Numbered from the stretch's first letter, positions 1 through 6,585 are shown. The stretch is DNA of 13,507 nt from Anaerolineae bacterium (GCA_016929795.1 JAFGIA010000154.1:1-13507), one strand, 5' to 3'. The notes: a model not told the origin generated them from the sequence alone. Numbers and translations are program-made.

Positions 1-71
1 ACAAGGCTCAGGGCCTGGGCCTTCTCAAGACTGATCCACTCTGCTTCTTTGACGGCTAACGGGTCAGACAC
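1..71 (-). CDS. 5' tip of an unidentified protein, cut by the window edge
   Basis: A minus-strand reading frame begins at a GTG codon (69-71) with GGAGG four bases upstream (76-80) and runs off the left edge after 23 codons (MSDPLAVKEAEWISLEKAQ, then ALSL). The same SD-GTG arrangement, GGAGGC plus three bases plus GTG, occurs at the start of the replication gene near 3430, which supports this start. The segment after EW resembles the opening helix of small helix-turn-helix or excisionase-type proteins, but too little is visible to name a family. A longer in-frame reading from the ATG at 123-125 is possible but has no well-spaced SD. The gene is divergent from the small-RNA promoter at 128-156. 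Confidence 0.4.
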   Translation of the reverse strand, partial: MSDPLAVKEAEWISLEKAQALSL

Positions 72-127
72 GTAGCCTCCATTGATCCAGAACGTGCAAA
101 ATGCCAACAAAAAGGCAAAGCCCATCC

Positions 128-156
128 TTGCGCTGGACGGGCTCTTGTGCTATACT
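128..156 (+). promoter_or_regulatory. Sigma70-type promoter for small RNA 1
   Basis: TTGCGC (128-133) and TATACT (151-156) are separated by exactly 17 bases. A TG precedes the -10 box by one base (TGC-TATACT), giving an extended -10. Transcription should start near 162-164. No plausible coding frame with an SD follows; the next signal is an intrinsic terminator about 60 bases downstream. Confidence 0.6.
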
Positions 157-161
157 TCTCT

Positions 162-230
162 CACCTTGGCGCCCACCCCGCGCCGGGGTCAAAGCCTCGG
201 GCTGGATCAGAGCCGCGAGGCTTTTCTTCT
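162..230 (+). ncRNA. Candidate small RNA 1, about 70 nt
   Basis: The unit has a good promoter, a short GC-rich transcript with two hairpins, and a terminator. Hairpin 1 pairs ACCCCG (175-180) with CGGGGT (184-189) around a 3-nt loop. Hairpin 2 pairs 191-199 with 216-224, with a nested GGCT/AGCC stem, and ends in a T-rich tail. No ORF of useful size lies inside. It is transcribed away from the partial gene at the left edge and could be antisense to that gene's leader if its mRNA starts upstream of about 160. The same gene-promoter-RNA-terminator order recurs at 3429-3587. The existence of a transcript is inferred from signals only, and no Rfam family was recognised. Confidence 0.45.
191..230 (+). 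terminator. Intrinsic terminator of small RNA 1
   Basis: A nine-base stem, AAAGCCTCG (191-199) with CGAGGCTTT (216-224), encloses a nested GGCT/AGCC stem and is followed by a T-rich run ending near 230. The A/T symmetry could permit some bidirectional function. Confidence 0.65.
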
Positions 231-458
231 CAAAAATCGACAAGGTTCGCCGAGGGCAGGACAGGAAACCATAAGCAGATCGAACGGTTAGCCGGCTCCC
301 TAAATGCCTCCCGGCCCTCCCGCAGGGGAGGGGTGAACGTGGAGATTGTAACACAGCTTGCGGAAAAAGGCAAAAGATACCTGATGTCAACCAAGTTCTT
401 CGGTTGAATAACTGAATCAACTTGACGTTTTTCGATTGCGGCCTCTCTACCTATGGCC
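231..458. other. Gap without a convincing gene
   Basis: Short frames here lack SD sites and protein-like composition. Two small inverted repeats are visible: CCCTCCC (315-321) with GGGAGGG (326-332), and TCAACC/GGTTGA near 388-408. The stretch lies between small RNA 1 and the iterons and may be part of the origin region. I see no further signal. Confidence 0.5.
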
Positions 459-615
459 GTGTAACGAGTGTAACCGTGTAACAACCAGCCTGGCAAGGCA
501 ACGCAAACTATAGATATTCTATCGTTACACTCTTATTTATAAGAATAACTTCTCACTCCAGCACGTTACACAGTTACACCTTCCGTGCACTGTTACACCA
601 GTTACACCATTACAC
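459..615. repeat. Iteron cluster with AT-rich core, candidate replication origin
   Basis: A 7-bp repeat occurs as GTGTAAC at 459, 468 and 476, and in the opposite orientation as GTTACAC at 524, 565, 573, 592 and 601, with a variant ATTACAC at 609. Neighbouring copies within each block are mostly 8-9 bp apart. Between the two orientations lies an AT-rich stretch (about 507-550) with two small palindromes, ATAGA-TAT-TCTAT and CTTATTTATAAG. Iterons next to a plasmid Rep gene plus an AT-rich unwinding region are the known layout of theta-type origins. The cluster starts only 30 bp beyond the stop codon of the primase-helicase gene. Origin function is inferred. Confidence 0.7.
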
Positions 616-645
616 CCTTTTTGCGGGTAACGCCCCTGCTCAATC

Positions 646-3432
646 TCACGTCTCGGCGAGGGCGCCGGGCACCAGGGCCAGCACGCGCGTCGCCTCTCCA
701 CCGATCCTGGTCACGTAGGTCGACTTGTCTCCACTCTTGCGCGCCAGCACGCCGGCATCGTCGAGCTGGCGGTACAGCCCCTCCCGGCTCGGCGCCGGCC
801 GGCCCTGCCGGGCCAGCCACACGTTGGCCAGGCTCATCACGGCGTCGGGCCGCAGCCAGATCTCGCCATCCCACCGTTGCCAGCCGATCCCCTTGGCGCC
901 AGGCGGGTAGCTCGCCGGCGGGCTCACCGTGTGAAGAGGTGGCGGGTTCTCACCCTCAGCGACGGGCACCAGGTAGACATCGCGCGTCTCGATCAAGGTG
1001 CGCAGGGCCGACAGAAACGCCTGGACATAGGTCTCCTGGATCATGATCCGCGCCTGGCTCTGGGCCAGATCGATCAGCTCCAACTGCGTGTGAACCATCT
1101 TTTCCTCCTTCTCCTCGGCGGTCACGGCGCCCACCGAGGCCAGAAAATCCCACAGAAACCCGGCGGCGGTGTGGATCAGGGCGCAGGAGGTCGCCACCCT
1201 GCCGGCGTCGTTGACCCCGCCCACCCCTGACAGGATTTCGCGATAGTCGCTGCGGTGGGCGAAAAAGCGGACCTTGAACGCGGCCCGGACCTGCTCCTCG
1301 CCTTGGGCCAGCAGCCAAGCGACGTAACGGCCCATCACCGTGGCCAGCGCCGGTGCGGCGCGCTGCGCCTCAGAGACGTGCGTCACGTCCATCGCCCCGC
1401 GCTTGACCGTCACGAACAGCGACCTGGCAGCGACGCTCGCCTCTCCTTCGGGAATGTCCTCGCCGGCAGACACGAGCAGCCCGCCAGCGAAGCGCGCCTG
1501 CGCCAACTCTCCACTGCGCGTCGCCCGGCCGCGGCCGCGCCGGTCGGCATAGCTCTGGATGAGCCGCACCCCCACCCCTCTATCCGATGTGCTCATCTTC
1601 AGGTCGTCTACGGTCACAATCATGTCGCGCGTCTGGCTCATCGCAATTTCGAGGTGGTTGCCGGTGCTCTGCCACGACAGAAGGAAGCGAAAGCAGCCGA
1701 AAAACGCCTGCAGCAGGCTCAGCAGCGTGCTCTTGCCCGAGCCGGTCGAGCCGATAAAGTGCAGCGCCGGCCTGTCGGGCACCGGCGACCAGCGCATCAG
1801 GGGTGCCAGGAAGGTGAACGCCAGTGCGATCAGCATCGTCGCGGGGGAAAAGGCATGCAGCACCGCCGACAGCAGCGCCTTCACTCCTGCCTCAAAAACC
1901 GCGTCCCCCTCGTCCGCCACGCCGCCGATACGCAGCCCGTCCTGCGTCAGGCCGATGCCCTGCTCCAGGTTCGACAGGTCAACCTTGACCCCTTCCGGCA
2001 TCCCGATCCCACCCGAGGGCGAGAGGTAGCAGAGCTTGCCGCCGATCTCTTGCCAGCCGGTCATCTCGTACACCGTCTCACGCGGCCGGTCCTCCGGCGC
2101 CAGTTCCATGGCAGCCAGAGGCAAAAAGCGGGTGGCCGAGGCGTCGATCAGGCGGGCATCGGCACCCACTGCCCCAACACAGGTGGCAAAGAAACGTCGA
2201 GGATCGGCCAGCACCTCGGGTGAGACGGCGAGGGTGACCCGACTGCGCCAGGTACGCACCTCCAGCTCGCAGGTGCGGATCACCTCGCCATTTGATTTAT
2301 GTCGCTCTGTTTCGCCGACCACGCGTGGCACGAAACGCGCAATGGGCACCTGGTATCGGCTCGCCCCATCGCGCGTGGTACGCCACTGCACCAGGATCGG
2401 CGCACCATCCGATGTGATGAACGATCCAAAGCCTGCACCGGGCGCCTGCAGAGGCTGTAGCTCGGGCTGCGCTTCCCGCTCGGCAGAAACATCGGCACTC
2501 GCCGCCGCGGCCGATCCCACGGGAACCTCTGCCAGAGGGTTGCGCGGCGTCCGGCTGAAGGCGCTCTTGACCGTCGCCTGCACCTCCCGCTCGGGCAGCG
2601 GCGGCGTGCAGCGGGCGGCGCCTTCGAGCACCAGGGCCAGCGCCTCCGCCTCGGGGTAGCCGGCATCCCGCAACTGGCAGGCGGCGGCAAAGGCTGCATC
2701 GTTCCGCTCACCTTCAACTGCCCCCCTGGCCAGGAAGTCAAGGGTAACCGCCGGCAGCCGGGGCCTGTCGACGTCGTGCGCGCTCCTCTCCCCGGCCAGC
2801 GCCGGCGGCGAGGCTTGTTGGCCAAACAGGGCCAGGTCCGCCAGGTCGTAGCGCCGGTCGTCGTGGATCTCGAGGATCTGGCAGGGCACCGGGTTGGCGC
2901 GATCCTTGACATTGAAAAAGCCAGGCAGGCGCATGATCCGGGCGATATCCGCCACGCTTGGATCTCCCCCCAGGTGATGCGCCAGGCCGCGCAGGGTGCG
3001 CTCCACGAGATCGGCCTCGCCGTTGCCATTTGGCATGACAACCGGCTCCACGAGCCAGTATGCGTGGATGCCATGGCCGCTGTCGAGGATAATGGACGGC
3101 GGCAACTCTGGCGGCATCCGCTCCAGGGCTCGCAGCGCTTCCGCCTTGCCCTCGCGGAAATCCTTTTCGTCGAGATCCACCCACACCGCCGGGATCTCGA
3201 TCACGTCCTCTTTTTTGCCGCGCTGCCCCTCGCGCAGCCCGACGCCAAAGTAAACATTACGCCCGGCCTCGTTGGCGGCCTGGAGCTTGCCCAGGGGCAC
3301 CTCCCGGAGCTTGTACCACCGCCGGATCGGCTTTTCTCCGTCCGCCAGGTAGCGGATCTCGAGTAATCCCGTGGTTGCACGCCCATAGAGCACATTCAAA
3401 AACAGTGTGACAGCGTTCGATTCTTCCACCAT
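646..3432 (-). CDS. Primase-helicase replication protein (RepB-like AEP primase + PriCT-like + P-loop helicase)
   Basis: This 928-aa protein probably initiates replication of the element. The N-terminal third has archaeo-eukaryotic primase signatures: VWVDLDEKD near residues 83-91 (the DxD metal ligands), DSGHGIHAYWL near 117-127, and RIMRLPGFFNVKD near 165-177. A PriCT-1-like helical segment follows at about 240-295. The C-terminal half carries a Walker A, GSTGSGKS, at about 561-568 and a Walker B, MIVTVDD, near 604-610, as in DUF927/SF3-like helicase modules of mobile elements, and ends in a winged-helix-like tail. The ATG at 3432 has GGAGG only one base away, so the adjacent GTG (3429) with 4-base spacing may be the real start. 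An upstream in-frame extension to 3612 overlaps small RNA 2 and is probably not translated. Iterons lie just past the stop. Confidence 0.85.
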   Translation of the reverse strand: MVEESNAVTLFLNVLYGRATTGLLEIRYLADGEKPIRRWYKLREVPLGKLQAANEAGRNVYFGVGLREGQRGKKEDVIEIPAVWVDLDEKDFREGKAEALRALERMPPELPPSIILDSGHGIHAYWLVEPVVMPNGNGEADLVERTLRGLAHHLGGDPSVADIARIMRLPGFFNVKDRANPVPCQILEIHDDRRYDLADLALFGQQASPPALAGERSAHDVDRPRLPAVTLDFLARGAVEGERNDAAFAAACQLRDAGYPEAEALALVLEGAARCTPPLPEREVQATVKSAFSRTPRNPLAEVPVGSAAAASADVSAEREAQPELQPLQAPGAGFGSFITSDGAPILVQWRTTRDGASRYQVPIARFVPRVVGETERHKSNGEVIRTCELEVRTWRSRVTLAVSPEVLADPRRFFATCVGAVGADARLIDASATRFLPLAAMELAPEDRPRETVYEMTGWQEIGGKLCYLSPSGGIGMPEGVKVDLSNLEQGIGLTQDGLRIGGVADEGDAVFEAGVKALLSAVLHAFSPATMLIALAFTFLAPLMRWSPVPDRPALHFIGSTGSGKSTLLSLLQAFFGCFRFLLSWQSTGNHLEIAMSQTRDMIVTVDDLKMSTSDRGVGVRLIQSYADRRGRGRATRSGELAQARFAGGLLVSAGEDIPEGEASVAARSLFVTVKRGAMDVTHVSEAQRAAPALATVMGRYVAWLLAQGEEQVRAAFKVRFFAHRSDYREILSGVGGVNDAGRVATSCALIHTAAGFLWDFLASVGAVTAEEKEEKMVHTQLELIDLAQSQARIMIQETYVQAFLSALRTLIETRDVYLVPVAEGENPPPLHTVSPPASYPPGAKGIGWQRWDGEIWLRPDAVMSLANVWLARQGRPAPSREGLYRQLDDAGVLARKSGDKSTYVTRIGGEATRVLALVPGALAET

Positions 3433-3472
3433 GCCTCCATATGCAAGATTGTCCAACGGAGGCGATCCAGAA

Positions 3473-3501
3473 TTGACGGCACTGGGGAAATGTGATACAC
3501 T
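3473..3501 (+). promoter_or_regulatory. Sigma70-type promoter for small RNA 2
   Basis: TTGACG (3473-3478) and TACACT (3496-3501) are separated by 17 bases, with TGA immediately before the -10 box (extended -10). It points away from the rep gene, whose start is about 40 bp to the left. A start near 3507-3509 is expected. Confidence 0.65.
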
Positions 3502-3507
3502 TGGATC

Positions 3508-3587
3508 GGTCGATAAGGCGCGGATGAGTCTGGGGAACGTCCGCCCGGGCCGAACCTCTCTGATGACGGCAGAGAGGTTTTTCTTTT
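3508..3587 (+). ncRNA. Candidate small RNA 2, possible antisense copy-control RNA
   Basis: An approximately 80-nt transcript is predicted between the promoter at 3473-3501 and a strong intrinsic terminator (3553-3587). It has short internal pairings (GGA/TCC, the palindrome GCCCGGGC) and no credible ORF. It is complementary to the minus-strand leader that any mRNA entering the primase-helicase gene from upstream must contain. Plasmid rep genes are often controlled by small countertranscript RNAs encoded exactly here, and that is the preferred reading. Promoter and terminator are directly visible; transcription and function are inferred. No known RNA family was recognised. Confidence 0.5.
3553..3587 (+). 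terminator. Intrinsic terminator of small RNA 2
   Basis: A perfect nine-base stem, AACCTCTCT (3553-3561) with AGAGAGGTT (3571-3579), and a nine-base loop are followed by TTTCTTTT (3580-3587). Confidence 0.75.
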
Positions 3588-3645
3588 GCGGCGTCCAGCA
3601 CCCCGATCTCACGCACTGCTCCCCCTCGTTCGGGTCAGCCTTGCC

Positions 3646-3828
3646 TCAAAACGAGAAGCATCCCCACGCCCCGATTTTCCGCACTCTTTCCTCTCCCCCC
3701 GTGCCCCGCTGCGCCGGCAGCACCCGGATCGCCTCTGATAGGTTGGTATGTTGTGCCGCCTCGACCCTCGCCTTGCGATTGCGGTCCATTGGCGGCGTGA
3801 TGCCGGTCCGGCTCGTTTCCTCAGCCAT
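3646..3828 (-). CDS. Small hypothetical protein, 60 aa (doubtful)
   Basis: An ATG (3826-3828) is preceded by AGGGAG at a distance of eight to nine bases. The frame encodes MAEETSRTGITPPMDRN onwards and ends with IGAWGCFSF. The product is basic in its first half and resembles no family I know. It lies in line with the minus-strand genes, 87 bp after the HU-like gene and upstream of the replication gene, so it would be co-transcribed with them. An open frame of this length could arise by chance in this GC-rich sequence. The SD and the orientation are the only support. Confidence 0.3.
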   Translation of the reverse strand: MAEETSRTGITPPMDRNRKARVEAAQHTNLSEAIRVLPAQRGTGGEERVRKIGAWGCFSF

Positions 3829-3915
3829 CGTACATTCTCCCTGTTTGCCGACTATGAGCCCGCCTGCCTGTGCTGTCCCCTTCTTGCCAGGAAGGCAGGC
3901 ATGAGCACCGTGCAA

Positions 3916-4215
3916 TCAAGCCGACTCTTGCGTATCGCCCTCCTTCCCCACGCGCTCTTTGAGCAATGGGTAGGGATGAAACGCCGGGAGCCGGCGGCTC
4001 CTGGTGCGAACAGGCTTCCGGGTGCGCGGATGCCGGATCACGCGCCCGCTGTAGACCTTGATTTCGAACCGGCCCAAGCCTCCCAGGGTCACCGCGTCGC
4101 CGGCCGCCAGTGTCTCGCCGATCACCTCGACCAGCGCGTCCAGGACATCCCGGACCTCGCCCTGCGTCAGGCCCGAGCGCCGCGCAGTTTCCGCAACCAA
4201 TTCCCGTTTGTTCAA
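3916..4215 (-). CDS. HU/IHF-family DNA-bending protein
   Basis: The 99-aa product begins NKRELVAETARRSGLTQGEV and continues with DVLDALVEVIGETLAAGDAV and LGGLGRFEI, the helix-turn-helix dimerisation body and beta-strand order of HU/IHF. The DNA-binding arm contains RHPRTRKPV, where HU proteins have R-NP-TG and the intercalating proline. The C-terminus (RRLPAFHPYPLLKERV) matches the family's K-PAF-PG-LK pattern. I chose the TTG at 4213-4215 because AAGGAGG lies five bases upstream and because HU proteins start MNK. A GTG at 4237-4239 would add eight residues that merely translate the SD. It follows the relaxase-like gene by 38 bp. It could help fold the oriT, origin or attachment-site complexes. 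Confidence 0.85.
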   Translation of the reverse strand: MNKRELVAETARRSGLTQGEVRDVLDALVEVIGETLAAGDAVTLGGLGRFEIKVYSGRVIRHPRTRKPVRTRSRRLPAFHPYPLLKERVGKEGDTQESA

Positions 4216-4253
4216 TTCCTCCTCCTTGCCGCTCGCCACGCGGGCATTCGCTG

Positions 4254-4958
4254 CTACATTCCGAAAAAGTCGATCTCGAGATCCAGGTCCACATCCAGCC
4301 CCGGACCGTCGCGATCGAGATCGAGTTCGCCGGGCAGCTCTCGGTCACGCTGCAGTCCATCCCGTTCGAGATCCCGATCCCGCTCCAGCCCAAACAGACG
4401 ATCTACCTCCCGCTCGGCTACGGCGCGCGTCTGCTGCACGTCCTTCGGATAGACGTTGAACGGGCCCAACCGGTCGCGGTCCATCGCCGGCACGATGACG
4501 TGCGCGTGCAGGCTCTCGACGCCGTTTTTGTCGTCGGGCGCGTGGATCACGTAGGAATAGGGCAGGTCCATCGCCTGCCTGCCACCTGGCCACTCGATGC
4601 CGCGGCGCGCCATCTCGTCCGCCATCACCCGCTCGACCAGTTCGTGCATCCGCTCGCGCCTGTCGGCCCACCGTGCCGGATCCGACTGCTCCAGCTCGGC
4701 GATCATGGCCTGCGGTGGCCGGATCACCAGCGAGCGCAGCAGCATGTTCGTCTTCTGGCATTCGAGTTCGGTCAGGTTGTTCAGGATCTCGCGCCAGTTC
4801 CCACCCAGGCCGCAGTCCACCCATCGATCCGGCCCGCCGGCACGCGGGATGTGCGTATCGCGATCGTCACGATACTGCAGGTAGGTTAACAGCCCCTTGG
4901 CCTTTGCCGGCTGGCGGATCGGGATGTAATACCAGTTGGTAAAGCATTGCATCGCCAT
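4254..4958 (-). CDS. Relaxase-like mobilisation protein with HUH motif
   Basis: The 234-aa product has an N-terminal tyrosine pair (WYYIPIRQPAKAKG, residues 9-22) and a later YVIHAPDD (136-143) followed by SLHAHVIVPAMD (149-160). His139 and the His-Ala-His at 151-153 match the three-histidine metal site (HUH) of mobilisation relaxases, which nick oriT and stay linked through a tyrosine. The protein is short for a relaxase and has no helicase domain. The last 55 residues are a run of Asp/Arg/Leu units (ERDRDLERD, DLDLEID) and look low-complexity. The start is supported by GGGAGGT seven to eight bases upstream. Its position next to an RHH gene and a hairpin-rich gap fits a mob cassette. A HUH replication or transposition nuclease cannot be excluded. 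Confidence 0.55.
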   Translation of the reverse strand: MAMQCFTNWYYIPIRQPAKAKGLLTYLQYRDDRDTHIPRAGGPDRWVDCGLGGNWREILNNLTELECQKTNMLLRSLVIRPPQAMIAELEQSDPARWADRRERMHELVERVMADEMARRGIEWPGGRQAMDLPYSYVIHAPDDKNGVESLHAHVIVPAMDRDRLGPFNVYPKDVQQTRAVAEREVDRLFGLERDRDLERDGLQRDRELPGELDLDRDGPGLDVDLDLEIDFFGM

Positions 4959-5039
4959 CGCGTTCTACCTCCCACTCGCAACGTGACTGAAGAGATGCGC
5001 CTCTACGCCGTAAAAACGCTCGTCGAACGTCTCTCATCG

Positions 5040-5555
5040 TTACCGGTCCCTGATCTGGTCGCGGATGTGCTCACCCTGCTCGCCCCTGGCTGCCTGGATG
5101 GCCAGATCCACGAGATCCATGGGGTGCTCGCCGCGCGTCCGCTTGGGCGCCGACTCCCACAACATCCTGCCGCACAGCAGTACGATGATCGTCGCGTAGA
5201 AACTGAGCAGCTCGTTGTCCCGAAAGTGCTGCATGGCGAGCTGGCCCCTGATCTCTTTCAGAGATTGCTCGACCACGTCCTTGACAAAGACATCGCGTGT
5301 CGAGCCCATGAACTGGCGCATCCGTTGCAGGATCTGCTTTTCCATCTCGTCCAGGCGTTGTTGAAAGCGGCGGTCGAAGGACCGGCGCGTGCCGAGGGTC
5401 AGATCTGTCTCGTCGAGTGCGTTGCGGATCGCCTGGCGTACGATCTCGGCCCGGGATTTGCCACCTTTGACCGCGACGTTGTCCAGATCGGCCAGCATCT
5501 CGTCAGTGATCTGGACTGTGATCTTGGATCTAAAGCTCCGGTTGGTCCGTGACAT
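5040..5555 (-). CDS. Ribbon-helix-helix protein, probable relaxosome accessory (MobC-like)
   Basis: The 171-aa product starts MSRTNRSFRSKITVQITDEM and has a ribbon-helix-helix core at about residues 9-48: a beta strand (KITVQIT), helix (EMLADLDNVAV), turn (GGKS) and helix (RAEIVRQAIRNAL). A charged coiled-coil-like middle (RRFQQRLDEMEKQILQRMRQF) and a hydrophobic helix (FYATIIVLLCGRML) follow. RHH proteins with extra helices next to relaxases commonly bind oriT and recruit the relaxase. This gene is 81 bp upstream of the HUH protein on the same strand and directly beside the hairpin array at 5582-5809. The ATG at 5553-5555 has GAGAGG about four bases upstream; an earlier in-frame start at 5600 would run into the first hairpin. 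A plain transcriptional repressor role is the alternative. Confidence 0.65.
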   Translation of the reverse strand: MSRTNRSFRSKITVQITDEMLADLDNVAVKGGKSRAEIVRQAIRNALDETDLTLGTRRSFDRRFQQRLDEMEKQILQRMRQFMGSTRDVFVKDVVEQSLKEIRGQLAMQHFRDNELLSFYATIIVLLCGRMLWESAPKRTRGEHPMDLVDLAIQAARGEQGEHIRDQIRDR

Positions 5556-5581
5556 GGATCCTCTCTTGTCTACCGGCGTCC

Positions 5582-5713
5582 CTGTGGCGCGCTGCGCCAC
5601 AGAAGCCGGATGCTTCCGCCACTTGCGGCGGCATCCAATCGATACCTCTCAGAACCAACCGGCACAGATGCCGGAAGGTTCTGCGCTTTCGCGCGATGTG
5701 CCATCGCTTTTTT
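5582..5713 (+). repeat. Tandem hairpin array, candidate oriT or structured RNA
   Basis: Four hairpins follow one another. H1 is CTGTGGCGC (5582-5590) with GCGCCACAG (5594-5602). H2 is GGATGC + CCGC (5608-5619) with GCGG + GCATCC (5625-5636). H3 is CAGAACC + CCGGCA (5650-5664) with TGCCGG + GGTTCTG (5669-5683). H4 is GCGATG (5693-5698) with CATCGC (5702-5707), followed by six T. H2 and H3 share a plan of two stems split by a 2x2 internal loop. The array lies in the gap upstream of the RHH and relaxase-like genes, where mobilisable elements carry oriT. The T-run after H4 makes a plus-strand RNA an alternative, though I see no good promoter for it. Confidence 0.6.
5693..5713 (+). terminator. Short hairpin with T6 tail
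   Basis: GCGATG-TGC-CATCGC is followed by TTTTTT (5708-5713). The six-base stem is short for an intrinsic terminator, but the T-run is uninterrupted. Neighbouring genes are on the other strand, so it would end a divergent non-coding transcript. Confidence 0.4.
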
Positions 5714-5721
5714 GACTTGCT

Positions 5722-5809
5722 ACCCCAGCGCGGCGACGTGTGGCGGGGCGTCCCTGCTATGCGCCGCAGGCGCGCGCAGTAGCCCAAACACACGTCGCCG
5801 CGCTGGGGT
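5722..5809. repeat. Perfect 21-bp inverted repeat with structured 46-nt loop
   Basis: Positions 5722-5742 (starting ACCCCAGCGCGG) are exactly complementary to 5789-5809 (ending CCGCGCTGGGGT). The loop itself can fold through GCTA (5756-5759) with TAGC (5780-5783) and GCGCC (5761-5765) with GGCGC (5769-5773). Neither strand has a T-run at the stem end as a terminator would. An oriT arm, a recombinase or Rep site, or the largest stem of a structured RNA are all possible. Confidence 0.8.
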
Positions 5810-5839
5810 CCCGCCTGGCGCTCCACACAGGATCGCATC

Positions 5840-6103
5840 TCACTCCCAACCTGGCAGCCGACCACAGCCGCCCGATCTCGCACGTGAGGCGGGGCGCCGG
5901 GGCGCCTCACCGCCAGATAGGCCAGGTGCAACGAGGCCAAAAGCGACGGCCACGACACGCAGTGCGTCGGTAAACCCCTGCTGGTAGGCGTCTGCCCGAT
6001 CTGGATCGAGGGCAGGCGCTCCCCCCCTCGTCGCGGCCATCGTCTCCTGGGTGCTGGCCAGAATCCTTGCCACATCTTCACGAAACCACACGTCGAGTCC
6101 CAC
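5840..6103 (-). CDS. Small hypothetical protein, 87 aa
   Basis: The frame starts at a GTG (6101-6103) with AAAGGA nine bases upstream and encodes (M)GLDVWFREDVARILASTQ near its N-terminus. A later stretch, DRADAYQQGFTDALRVVAVA, looks like an amphipathic helix. The last 30 residues are rich in Gly, Arg and Pro and may be poorly ordered. I do not recognise the family. A competing frame covering 5530-6111 is rich in Arg, Cys and Trp without helical pattern and runs through all the hairpins, so I prefer this one. The 3' end stops just short of the large inverted repeat. It lies downstream of the partition genes on the same strand but is separated from them by about 480 bp. Confidence 0.45.
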   Translation of the reverse strand: MGLDVWFREDVARILASTQETMAATRGGAPALDPDRADAYQQGFTDALRVVAVAFGLVAPGLSGGEAPRRPASRARSGGCGRLPGWE

Positions 6104-6585
6104 CCTGCCATTTCCTTTCTTCGTCAACGAGCACTCGAGGCACCATACCCTTGCCATTGGCTTGGCTCACGAAACGCACACCGGCGCTGCCAGAGCACTA
6201 GATCGGGCAGGCAACCACCGTTCCAGGCCCCAGCGCGATGGAGTGAGATCGGGCAGCCCAGCTTCTTTGGTGCCGGAGGATCTCCCAGCATCGCTTGGTC
6301 CCGATGTTGGATCTTGGATCTCGATGCCGCACTCCTTCCGCTCCGACCAGCAACTTGGACAAAACGCTCCATCTCTTTTTCTCCAAGCTGCGCCACACCC
6401 AGGTTTGATCCAAGCTTCAGGATCGGCCAGCAAGCCACTGCTTGCCCCCATTCGACGATCCAAGCCCCCAACTCTACATCCAGCTTGGCGACCTCCAAGC
6501 TGTGAGGGACTGCAAAGCCCCAGATCCAACAGGCAGCCAGGCGCCTCCAAGAAGCGAGTGATGCGCCAAGGACACTCGACCGGAT
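6104..6585. other. Gap between partition genes and small ORF, no clear gene
   Basis: Minus-strand frames at 6124-6498 and 6167-6616 overlap and compete. The first begins at TTG without a clear SD, and its first 50 residues (for example LDVELGAWIVEWGQAV) look somewhat protein-like, so a decayed small gene is possible. The stretch is otherwise marked by repeats of GATCCAAG/CCAAGCT type, listed separately. Confidence 0.4.
6307..6539. repeat. Dispersed GATCCAA / CCAAGCT repeats, candidate partition site
   Basis: TTGGATC occurs twice in tandem (6307-6320). GATCCAA recurs at 6407, 6457 and 6533. CCAAGCT occurs at 6383 and 6495, and overlapping the GATCCAAGCTT at 6407-6417. CAGCTTGG (6481-6488) and CCAAGCTG (6495-6502) form a perfect 8-bp inverted repeat. 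The cluster starts directly downstream of the parR-like gene. ParR-type proteins bind arrays of short repeats (parC); these are usually upstream of parM, so this position would be unusual. Spacing is irregular, which weakens the case. Confidence 0.35.

Noticed and set aside
64..420. 118-codon minus-strand frame across small RNA 1
   Set aside because: No SD, no protein-like pattern, and it conflicts with the frame at 1-71 that has a proper SD.
3553..3587. Hammerhead ribozyme or fluoride riboswitch suggested by CTGATGA
   Set aside because: The word lies in the terminator loop and stem; the remaining conserved core elements of either RNA are absent.
3433..3612. 60-residue N-terminal extension of the primase-helicase
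   Set aside because: It overlaps the promoter and body of small RNA 2, has no SD at its start, and primase motifs begin well inside the shorter protein.
5530..6111. 193-codon minus-strand frame across the hairpin array
   Set aside because: Its start has the SD one base from the ATG, composition is Arg/Cys/Trp-rich, and it translates through perfect inverted repeats.
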